Under the pieces are notes generated by a model that saw only the letters and a list, made by a program, of their open reading frames with translations, was not told the DNA's origin and did no database searches. From assembly GCA_947095535.1 (NCBI GenBank), contig OX352774.1, forward strand, positions 74,958,416 to 75,022,415: 64,000 bases of DNA. Reading direction: 5' to 3'. Position numbers and translations under genes: made by a program. The stretch is from Poecilobothrus nobilitatus. Lineage: Eukaryota > Arthropoda > Insecta > Diptera > Dolichopodidae. Of this stretch, positions 1 through 9,510 are shown piece by piece (position 1 is the first letter of the stretch; each line of letters begins with the position of its first letter).

Positions 1-2320
1 CAATATAATTTAACTTTTTTTTTTTTTTGTGAAATCGCTTTTTATAAAATTTAAATTACATATGACATATGTAAAAGAAGTATACACTCGAAATTATTGT
101 TCAAATTTATTTTTGTTTTATTTTTTTCCACATTGACTTTTTAAAAACTTGTAAATTTTTAAGTAAGATGAAATTTATCACAAAGGTGTGTTGTGCACAA
201 CTCTTGTATACGTATACCTTTGTAATAAAAATAAATGCATGTTTTTGCTTTTCATTTGACTTTAATTCGAAATATATACATAATATAATAAACATTTGTT
301 AAGAAGGGGGTATATATATTATGTAAATGGAATATTAAGCAATATTGTTTTTATATTAATTGGGGGGTTTTTTTTTTTTTTTTAAATGTACGACACATTT
401 CATGTTTAAAAGTTACATGAAATTTTCTAGTTAATAAATGTCATGAAAAATATTTTTATGTTGGTTTAAAAAGAAATTAATGCAATTAAATTTTCACAAA
501 ATATGCATTACTTGTGTATGGCTTTTCGTTTTACAAATACAAATATTACAAATTATTAAATTACAAATATTAAAAAGGGTAAAAAGAAAAAAAAAATTTG
601 CAATTGCAAAAATTATTGTCCCCTATTTATATTTTAAAAACAAATATCCTTAAAGAAACTTTTTCGTATTTAAATAGATTGAATTTTGTCCTTTTATTTT
701 TAATAACAAAAATTCGGTATTGAATATTTTGTTTTTTCCTAAGGGAGGTGGGAATCTTTTAAAATCACCAAGAATTTCTCCTTAGTAGTTTCAAATTTTT
801 ACTGACTAAACCCATCCATCTCCCTCCTTTAATTAATATAATGGGATGAAACCCCTATCTGTTAACGCAGTACATCGGCTATGGAGAAAGAATAGAACAA
901 TAGGGTACGGAAACATTGAATTAAGAGTGGGACTGTAAAGAAACAATAAATCGGCCTATATATTATTATTAGATACTATTTTGCTATCAATGACAATATA
1001 GTCGTTACAAAAGTTACAACATGCAGTAGTATTATAACTTCACCTTGCTGCATGATATAATTATTCGAGATAATTTCCATTGTCACTGTAGCAGCTATTA
1101 TTATTGATATTAGTATTATTAATATTATTATTATTAATATTATTATTATTTACTAGAGAGTCATGGTTATTGGTAGAGTATAATAGTGACTTAACTATAT
1201 CTAATCTATACATAATATTATAATTTTCCCTTTTCTTGTATTTTCACGTTATATTTTTAAAATACCGTGTAATTAAATAGAAAACTTAACCGAATAAAAA
1301 GTTATTTTTCAGAAGGGTTATTTTCAAATTATATTGCACTTAAGAAATTCGAAGAAATATCGTTTCTCGTTTCAAAAGAAATTTCGCTTTCTTTACAATT
1401 ATAAGAAATTTCTTTTATCGATTTTAAAATTAAAATGACCAATAAAAATTTTAATAATTAAGTTTTTCTTGTATGATACATTATATTAATATTCAATTAT
1501 GTGTCTGTTTGAAAATTGAATTATGTAATTTGAACAGATGTTATGATTTTTTGATATATTATGTATATAACTAATGTATACGAATAAATAACATTGAATT
1601 CTCATTTGTACAATAAGTATAGTAAAAAATATAATGAAAATTTTCAACATAAAATATAAAAATATAAAATCATATCGTTATGAAAGAAATAAAGAAAAAA
1701 AATAAAATCTATTTTAAAATTAACACTACAATACTTTTTCTAAAATTAAACTTAAATCGAAATTACATTGTGAAAAATACATAAATTTTTTTTGTTTTTG
1801 TTTTTTTTCAATACGCAAAAGAAAAATTTCAAAAACTTTAATGGAATTTTTTTTTACACGTGCCGTAAATATTTCTAAGAAATAAAATTACATTTTTCAT
1901 TCTGATACAATAAATAATATGTCGATCGGCATCATAAAATTGCATTTATTTTGGTTATTGTAAGAATAATATGTATATATGTACATATGTACATATTATA
2001 TAAAATCTATAAATTATAAGTTTTTTTTTTGTTTTTTTATTTTTAAAATATAAAGTACATATAAAAATATATAGTCTAATTTCGATATTTGAAACTCATT
2101 AAACATATTTACAAATTTTATAATATGCATTTCACTTTTTAAATTTGATGTCAGTTATTTTAATAGTACATAGGTAACAATTCTGAAGGACTTCCGTTTA
2201 GACTAAAGCTAGTATGTATTCGTTTTCTTACTCAAAAATTCTTAGATTTAAAGTAATTCCTTTATTAGAGCAGTGGACGCGCGCCTCATCAACATAGCAA
2301 GTTTTAACTCGTAAATAATA
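1..2320. other. AT-rich non-coding sequence
   Basis: No reading frame here looks like a gene. Long T and A runs dominate. An imperfect ATT microsatellite lies at about 1082-1150. The stretch 735-960 is noticeably less AT-rich and may be an old repeat remnant, but I recognise nothing in it. If the recursive-splicing reading is right, this is intron. Confidence 0.6.
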
Positions 2321-2352
2321 GGGGGGGGGTTTTTTTTTTTTTTAGGTAAGTC
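2306..2352 (+). promoter_or_regulatory. Weak candidate recursive splice site
   Basis: A run of nine G and then about 14 T leads to TAG at 2343-2345, followed immediately by GTAAGT at 2346-2351. An acceptor and a strong donor are thus fused with no exon between them. Unlike the sites at 21743 and 49213, the base before AG is T rather than C, and there is no clear CTAAT branch point; the nearest is a TTAAC around 2304-2308. It could be a chance GTAAGT after a T run. I list it because it has the same orientation and sits 19.4 kb upstream of the next site. Confidence 0.35.
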
Positions 2353-2874
2353 AGAGCATTGTCAAAAATTATTCCGGGTTTTAGAGCATATTAAAAGTGC
2401 TTTTTTTTTTTTTTTTTGTTTTGTTTAAAACGTACTCAAAGCGCGTAATCTGCATGCTCAAAGTAAAATTTATACAGCAATACAGATTATTTTTATTTTG
2501 ACATTTGAAAACAAAAAAAACTGCTTTTTCGATCAATACTGTATTTCGTTCGAAACTTTAAAATATAAACATATGTAATACGAGATTTATATTACTACAT
2601 AAAATTTTGAAAACTTTTTACGAGTTATGCGAAAATGGGTTTTAAAAGTTTTATTCAAACATAATTTTTGCTTTTTTTTTTCTTTTTTGACACAATGATT
2701 TTCAGAAATGTCATCAATGTCATCATTGTTATGGAAAAATAAATTATAAGGCGACACGCGCGCGCCGCTCTTATAATAATTAATTTATCCATATTTTGTT
2801 TAATCAATTCTTTGAAACTTGAAGAAAAAAATAAAAACTGAATAAGTAGTTTAAATCCGTAATATACTACATAT

Positions 2875-2905
2875 CGTCGTCGTTCAGTGAAAACTCACTA
2901 AGTCC
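2875..2905. repeat. Left terminal inverted repeat
   Basis: It begins CGTCGTCGTTCAGTGAAAAC and ends CACTAAGTCC. Its reverse complement is found at 6190-6220 with two A/T differences. The inner part, GTGAAAACTCACTAAGTCC, recurs inside the element. Confidence 0.92.
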
Positions 2906-3055
2906 ATTTTTGGCGAAAATGAGTTATAATACGTAAAATAATGTTGAAATTTCAAATTTTCTGTCAAAAAAATTTCAGAGCTATCGAGTAAGTACTTTTA
3001 AAGTTATAGAGTATTAAATCTCACTAAATCCGTTAAAACCAAAAAATTCTCCAAT

Positions 3056-3088
3056 GAAAACTCACTAAAAGGGACTTAGTGGGTTTTC
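3056..3088. repeat. Sub-terminal palindrome derived from the TIR motif
   Basis: GAAAACTCACTA at 3056-3067 is followed by its near reverse complement TTAGTGGGTTTTC at 3077-3088, giving a short hairpin. The motif is the inner half of the terminal repeat, so this may be a transposase binding site. A weaker copy, TCTCACTAAATCCG, lies at about 3019-3032. Confidence 0.7.
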
Positions 3089-3362
3089 TTTAAACGAAAG
3101 TTTTGAATTCAAACCAAATTTCTATAAAATTAATATTCGATGACTCACTTGTTTTTGTTATTGTAAATCAAACATGTAGAGACAAGAGTCCGTTAGAAAT
3201 TCGAAATGCAATTATGTATCAAAATTGTTTTCATTCGATTTTTTAGTTCAATGTGAGTACATGTTTTATTTTAAAGTTAATTATTTATAAAGTGTTTAGC
3301 AGAAAAAAAATTAAAATTTTAAAAGTAAATAAAGTGTGAAGAAATTTCAACATAAAAAAATT

Positions 3363-5748
3363 ATGGAGAGTAGAGGTCGAATGTTAGCAGCTCTAGCTTT
3401 AAAAGTGATTAAGAAAAAGGTAACAGATAGGTATTTATTTTAAATTAACATAAGCTACTTTTGGAACTTTTTAAAATAGGCTGATGAGAATATAAGTCCA
3501 AGGTCGTGCAGAATTATTAGAAAACCCAGTTATTTTGTGGAAGGAGAAAATATTGAGCAAATCCAGAAAAATACTGTATGATATTCAGTTAGCTTTTTGT
3601 GGTTTATAAAATTTTTTTGTTAAAATTTTCCAGAGTGTTACTGGAGATGATGATTTCAGTAGTGATGATTCCGTAAAAGATAAAACCTACGCTCCACATA
3701 TTAGTAGTGATGATGAAAGCGACACAACTATTTATTTTGAACATAAAAAAAGCAGGATGATGTCTAGTCATAAGACTAGTGAAGAACAAAAAAAAAATGT
3801 ATGTACTAATAAGAAGTACCTACATACATATTCTTAAGATTTAAAAACAAATTAAAGAAAAAATTATTATTTAATAGGAATCTATGGAAACAACAGCGAA
3901 TTCCAGCGATCAAAATAATGAAACGACAAGGGAAAAAGCTAAAAAAAGCAGATGGACCAAAGCAAATCCTGAAAACTGGAAATATAATGAAACAAAAAAG
4001 AAAAGGAATTTGGGCCTTTCTTTTACCACAAAAAAAGGTAAACAAGCTGCTAAAACTCCAAAATTAGTGAATTGTGATAAGTGTGCCTTTAAATGTACTA
4101 CAAAATTTAATGAAGCTGAAAGATCTAACATTTGCAAAGCATATTGGAGTCTTGAAGAGTACAATAGAAAGAAAGATTTTATACTGAAATACACAGAAGT
4201 TTGTGCTGTGTCTAGACATCGGCCAAGAAAAGATTGCACAAAACCTCGACTACAATCAACAAAATGCTTTTTATTGAAAAAAGGAGAGAATGTTAGAGTT
4301 TGTCGAAAATTTTTTCTTAGTACACTGGCTATTAATAATGGACCGTTTAACACTGCAATAAAGAACAGATGTGCAATTTCCGGTAATTTCAAAGAAACTG
4401 ATCGTCGTGGAAAACATCCTCCTGGAATAAAATTTACAGAAGAAACAAAAAATGTTGTAAAAACTCATATTGAAAGTTTTCCACTTACTGAGTCTCATTA
4501 CTGTCGTAAGTCATCTAGCAGACAATACCTCGATTCGAAACTCTCAATTGGAAAACTATATGACTTATATTTAGAAAAAGTATCTCAAATAAATAGTAAA
4601 CCAGTGAGTCTCACTTCGTATAAAAGAATTTTTGGAACAGAATACAACTATTCGTTTTTCAAGCCTAAAAAAGACCAATGTGTCTTGTGTACAAAATACA
4701 ATTCTGTGAGTGGTGAAGAAAAGATTAACCTTGAAACTGAATACCAAGAACACAAGGAAAGAGAAAGAAGTTCTTTAAAAAGCAAATCGGAGGATAAAGA
4801 AAAAGCTTTAGCAGATTCAACCTTTATTACTGCAACATTTGATTTACAAAGCGTTTTACAAATTCCTTGCAGTGATGTGTCACAAATGTATTATTCAAGA
4901 AAAATTTGTGTATATAATTTAACACTATATGAGGGCGGCCCCCCAAACAACGCTTTCTGCTTCGCTTGGACGGAAGTCAATGGAAAAAGAGGTAGCTCAG
5001 AAATGGGTACCTGCTTGTATAAGTATCTTAAATCTTTGCCAAATCATATCAAATCAGTGGCACTTTTTTCGGACACTTGTGGGGGGCAAAACAGAAACAG
5101 AAATATTGCTGCTCTGCTGCTATACTTTGTTAACCACGAACCTGATAATAACATTGAAGTTATTGAACACAAATTTCTGGAATCGGGGCATTCAATGATG
5201 GAATGCGATAGCATAGCGCAATTGAGTTGAAAAAAAAATATGCTTCTATTTTTACTATGCACGATTGGTTAAATATATTTCGTTTAGCCAGATCAGAAAA
5301 AAGAAATAGAAAGAAGAAATATGAAGTGACAGAACTCAAATACTCCGACTTTTTAGACCTGAATACACTATCGGAAAACTTAATTAGAAATAGAAAAATT
5401 GATACCCAAAAGGAATCAGTTAATTGGCTAAAAGTTAAGTGCTTTAAATTTCAAAAACATCATCCTCAAATAATTCAATACAGATACGATTACACAAGTA
5501 ACTACCGAACACTAAATGTGTACGGAACCGGTAGACCAAAAAGCACCATATCTATGATACCGCAACTGTATCATCGTCCAAATACAATTTCAAAACAGAA
5601 ATATAATGATCTGATGCGTTTATGCAAGACAGGTGTTATACCTGAAGAGTTTCATGGATGGTATAAATCACTAAAAACAAGTAAGTCATCAAAAGATAAA
5701 AATCCAGAACCAGCTTATGGAAGCGATTCCGGAGATGAAGGTTTCTAA
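3363..5748 (+). pseudogene. Transposase gene, four exons, frameshifted near its 3' end
   Basis: This is the presumed transposase of the surrounding element. I read exons at 3363-3419, 3480-3575, 3634-3798 and 3878-5748. All introns are phase 0 and begin with GT and end with AG, at 58-79 nt. The start is the first ATG before the GTAACA donor. Conceptual length is about 730 residues. Exon 3 is Ser/Asp-rich and acidic. In exon 4, counting from the ATG at 3884, a basic Trp-rich stretch (residues 20-60) leads to a Cys cluster CDKCAFKC at 64-71. The C-terminal half looks like an RNase H-fold catalytic region, with candidate acids D320 in ATFDLQS, D397 in FSDTCGGQNRN, and E433 or D442 in FLESGH and MECDS. 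The frame breaks at 5212-5215: MECDS is read in one frame and HSAIELKKK in the next, which fits loss of 1 or 4 bases. From memory, relatives with FSDTCGGQNRN and SGHS-MECDS strings are abundant, uncharacterised insect proteins. Transposase function is inferred from the TIRs and the motif layout. Confidence 0.85.
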
Positions 5749-5992
5749 AACACTATTATAATTTATTTTTGTTTATTTTTTTCTAATTTAATGCCAGAAG
5801 AGCTATTTTTGTTATTGTTATTGTTAATCTTTTAATTTTAATTTTTATGCCAAAAGGTAATTAATTATACTTTAAATCTTTATTCAATGTTATTTAATAA
5901 ATTATAATAATATCATAGCACAATAAAAAATGAAAAATTATAATAAAGAAAAAGAGTGCTGCTAAAAAATTAACTAAAAATAATTGTTTTAT

Positions 5993-6016
5993 TGTCTGTG
6001 AAAACTCACTAAGTCC
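5993..6016. repeat. Internal direct copy of the TIR motif
   Basis: TCTGTGAAAACTCACTAAGTCC occurs here in the same orientation as the left TIR, about 175 bp inside the right TIR, which carries it inverted. The right end of the transposon can therefore form its own fold-back. Repeated sub-terminal motifs of this kind usually bind transposase; that role is inferred here. Confidence 0.85.
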
Positions 6017-6189
6017 AAAAACTGGCCCTAATACCGCTATTTTTCATAGGAAATTTTAATAACTAGATCATATGAAAAGAGGTTAGCATATTTTATCTTT
6101 CAAAACAGTTATAGGTTTGAATCAAACGATTTCTGAATTTATAAACAAAATTTTGATTTTAAAGTTCAATTACTCAAAACTTAGTTTTT

Positions 6190-6220
6190 GGACTAAGTGA
6201 GTTTTCACAGAACGACGACG
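6190..6220. repeat. Right terminal inverted repeat
   Basis: It reads GGACTAAGTGAGTTTTCACA and then ends CGACGACG. It is the reverse complement of 2875-2905 with two differences, and is followed by ATAT. Confidence 0.92.
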
Positions 6221-6224
6221 ATAT

Positions 6225-7838
6225 GTTGCAGTTCGGACTTATTACGGAAAATTAATATTTGTTATAAAAGTCGATAATACGTTAATTTTTACATACAGAT
6301 TACTTGTATAAAAAAAAATTTCATAATATATAATAACATGTAACTATGTAAGTGATAATTTTGGTTCTTTCAAATCAATTTCGACTGTTGTTATATTTAC
6401 CAAGAAAACTATAGATTGGCTCCTTCCCAATTTAATGCAAATTAAAAAAAAAAAATAATTAAAATATTCTTTTCGTTTCGTTTATTTATTTTTTTTTTTC
6501 TACAAATGACTATTGGTGCGCCATCGCCATCTCATATTTGGCAATTTATGAATATATTTAAGCCTATTTGGATGAAAATGAAAATTAGTGCACATATTTT
6601 AAAATAATTATTTAAAAGTTTTTATTATTTATTTATTTTTTTAATTAATTAATTTGTTTCATAAAAATTTATTTAATTTAATTTAGTAGAATAATAAAAA
6701 TTAATTAAAATTAATTTTTAAACGATGAAAGTAAAAAGTTTTTAATACACCACACAATAATAACATTTTGAATTAAAATTTTTTTTTTTTAACCCTCTCT
6801 AATACCAGACAATAAAATAATGGGTTGTTGATACCAAAGTGTCACTTGAAATCATGTAGTTGTTGAAGAAGGTAGCTATATTTTTTTTTGTAAAGAGTTA
6901 TTATTAAAAGATGAAGGCGAACGAGCCTAAGGAATTCCATTTTCTCAAAAATGCTGTCTTTAGTTACAAATCATGTTTTTTGTTTTTATTTTGTTTTTTA
7001 AAGTAAGTAGAAATTATAAGAAAAGAAATAATTTTGACAATATCAGAGTTTTTGTACTTTGGTTAGTGGGAAGATTTGCGGGGGAAGCAATCCCTATTCC
7101 GTCTAAATAAAAGTTTTGACTTAATTTGAGAACAATATTTAACTTAAAAAAAATATAAAAGCAAAAGAAAATTTATTATGGTTGTAAGAGAGTTTGGTAA
7201 TAAAATCAAAGTTTTGATAATTTGTTAGCGGGGGTGGTTTGGGGATAGTAAAAGTGTACAATTTTTCGAAAATATAAGAAAAAAAGTTTTTTAAACGAAA
7301 TTTAGATAAAATGAATTGCGTTTTGGCTAAATCTACGATATATTTATTCTCAAACGAAAAAATAAAATTTACAGTTTTCAAAAATGAACGTGACACGGTT
7401 AATTTTAAAGACACTGAAAAATTTTGTTAAGTTAAAGAAAAAAATACAGTTTAGAGTTAAAAAAAAATTTTTTATTCTTAAAATTGTTCTAAATTTTTAT
7501 TTGGTTAATTAATAAATAATTTACGTGTAAATACGTTTTTTCTTTTTAAATTTTAATTTATAAATATTTTAATAAATAAATATTTTTAAAAATTTTAGTA
7601 CACGTGTAAAGTAACCACAGGAAAAAGTTATTGCAAAAAAAAATATTTTTTTTTCATTTTGTTTATTTTCTAAAAATTGTTTAAAATTGTTTATTTTTTA
7701 TTTTATTTTAAAAGGAAGTACGGATATGCGCGAAACTATTTTATTTTATGTAATAAATCATCTGAATATGTTATTTTATTATAATAGTTGTATACAAATC
7801 CATATATATGTGGTATATAATACATAATATTATATATA
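6225..7838. other. AT-rich non-coding sequence
   Basis: No gene is visible. Two loosely similar stretches (about 7030-7090 and 7190-7250) both pair a TCA-AGTTTT string with a G-rich GGGGG block, and may be an old duplication. Otherwise it is A/T homopolymers. Confidence 0.5.
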
Positions 7839-8736
7839 CAGGGTTGCCCAAATAACACTGATTTGTTAAAATTGTTCAAAATTATTAAATTTTTCTTCAT
7901 TTTTCTGGGTCTGATCAATTATCTCAACTCAACGAAATTACCGTCGTCATTTTAATATCAGAACAGCACTGGACAACACGATTAGGAACTTACTCTTCAG
8001 TTTTGAAAAACCGGGATCAGTATCATAACTTCCGCGGTACTTGTCGTTCTGTGCGCATTAAAGCAGTTGTGGAGACTGTACGGCAGAATGTAAACGCAGA
8101 TATATCTATCTCTACTCGTCATCGTTCTACTCAATTGGTAATGTTCAGAACATCCTTACAATTAATTAATTAAAACAAAATTTTAAAATGTTTCCGTATA
8201 AAATTCAAATGGTACAGTAATTGCTTCTCCAAGGTCTTCCTGCTCGCCTGTAATGTGTGCCATTCGTTGTGTACAAATAGCCAGAGAAAATAATTATTGC
8301 TTTTTAAACAAGCTTATAATGAGTCGTGAAGCTTATATTCACCTAAATGGCTATGTGAAAATAAGCAGAATTGTAAATTTTGGGCACTCGGAATGCTAAA
8401 ATATTACATCAGCATCATCTATGTTTGGTGCGTTGTTATGGTTAATAAAGATTTCGGTCTATAGTTTTTCGAAAATGAGAAGCGTCATCCAGAAATCATT
8501 AACGAGTCTGTATAGGACTATACTATAAATTTTTGCGTCCACAAATTGAGAATAATCCAGACATATGGTTCCAGCTAGATGAACTAACGGATGCTAACTT
8601 TTCTGTAGAACGAATAATTTCAAGAAATTCAGATTTTGCTTAGCCTTCTCGTTCAGCAGATTATTTGTCATTATTATGTCAATAAACTTTAAACAATTCA
8701 ACAGCTTAAGCAAAATTAATTTTCTGGGCCACCCTG
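7839..8736 (+). mobile_element. Decayed Tc1/mariner-type transposon with transposase remnant
   Basis: Short inverted ends CAGGGTTGCCCA (7839-7850) and TGGGCCACCCTG (8725-8736) bound about 0.9 kb. Broken + strand frames inside recall a mariner/Tc3-like transposase. Near 8050-8125 are an AVVETVRQN-like segment and a helix-turn-helix-like piece. A YKIQ-like string lies near 8195-8210. SREAYIHLNGYV lies at about 8321-8356, the position where family members have the first catalytic Asp-Glu-Ala motif followed by LNGYVN. An ASSMFGALLW-like piece follows near 8410, and an ENEKRHPEI-like segment near 8470. A WFQLDE-like string at about 8569-8590 replaces the usual WFQQDGA, so the second catalytic Asp appears lost. 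Multiple stops and frame changes show long decay. The family resemblance is recognised by eye, not by a search. Confidence 0.75.
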
Positions 8737-9036
8737 TGGTTATTTATAAGTTTTATTATTTTTGACATTGGAATTATTGAACGTGTCTAAATGCAGATGT
8801 CTTTTTAATTGAAAATAACCTTAAAAAGTCATAAAATTGATAAATTATAAAAATAATTTATTACAATTACAAAAATTCTTTATGTTGTACATTGATAAAG
8901 TTGATACATTTATATGAACGCTGTAAGTTTTTGTTTTTTTTTTAATTCATAAAGTTAATTATGTATCCAAAGTTATGTCATTTTTGCAATATATTACAAT
9001 ACAAAAAAAAATCGCATTAAGGAAATGTTTAAAGTT

Positions 9037-9507
9037 TTGTAGCACGTTTTTAAAAAATAAGATTTTTTTAGTTTTACTCTGTATCATCATTCGTTTGTCT
9101 GTTAACAAAACTTCTAAACTGTTCATGATGGAGTAATGAAATTTCAACCACGGATAGTTTTATGAAAGAATTTTTTTTTTTTTTATGTATTCCCCATCCC
9201 ACAGCCCATTCAAAGTTCAAAAAGCCCAAATAGAAGCCCAATAGAAATTTTTTTAACAATTTAATATTTAAATTTACCATTACCGTTAAAAAGATGGAAG
9301 GGCGAGAAATGAGAGCTATTGGGTGTTAAAAATTGAAAGTTTGATATTTTTAGACGTGTTAACGAACTTTTCTTAATTACATTCGATTTACTTAAAACTG
9401 AAGAAAATATCTTTTGATTTTTCTTACATTTTTCATTCTTTCATCTGATGCAAAAGTCTTCCAAATATTTTCCGTTATATGTTTGAAAATAAGCGCTTGT
9501 AAAAACG
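9037..9507 (-). mobile_element. GCACATTTTC-family element, copy 1
   Basis: It starts with TAGCACGTTTTTAAAAAATAA, has the family's TTTGTCTGTTAACAAAACTT string near 9093, and ends with AAAATAAGCGCTTGTAAAAACG. The internal segment ACGTGTTAACGAACTTTTCT (about 9354-9373) matches the equivalent part of the copies at 53.3 and 55.4 kb. It has no coding capacity and is quite diverged. Confidence 0.6.
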
Positions 9508-9510
9508 TTT

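Larger units (their letters stand above)
2875..6220 (+). mobile_element. Complete 3.35 kb cut-and-paste DNA transposon
   Basis: The element is bounded by 31-bp terminal inverted repeats at 2875-2905 and 6190-6220 that match at 29 of 31 positions. ATAT on each side (2871-2874 and 6221-6224) fits a 4-bp target-site duplication. Because ATAT is its own reverse complement, it could instead be part of the inverted repeat, with a shorter TA or AT duplication. The element carries one multi-exon transposase gene on the + strand, poly(A) signals at 5896 and 5922, and repeated sub-terminal motifs. Near-identical ends and intact splice sites suggest recent insertion. A frameshift in the transposase means this copy is probably non-autonomous now. 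The superfamily is uncertain; a 4-bp duplication would be compatible with Sola-type elements, but that is only a suggestion. Confidence 0.9.

Noticed and set aside
3910..4392. 160-codon - strand frame
   Set aside because: Antisense to the transposase exon; the + strand has splice sites and protein motifs.
5227..5748. Separate gene downstream of the transposase frame
   Set aside because: It is the continuation of the transposase after a frameshift; the first codon is TTG, not ATG, and there is no spacer.
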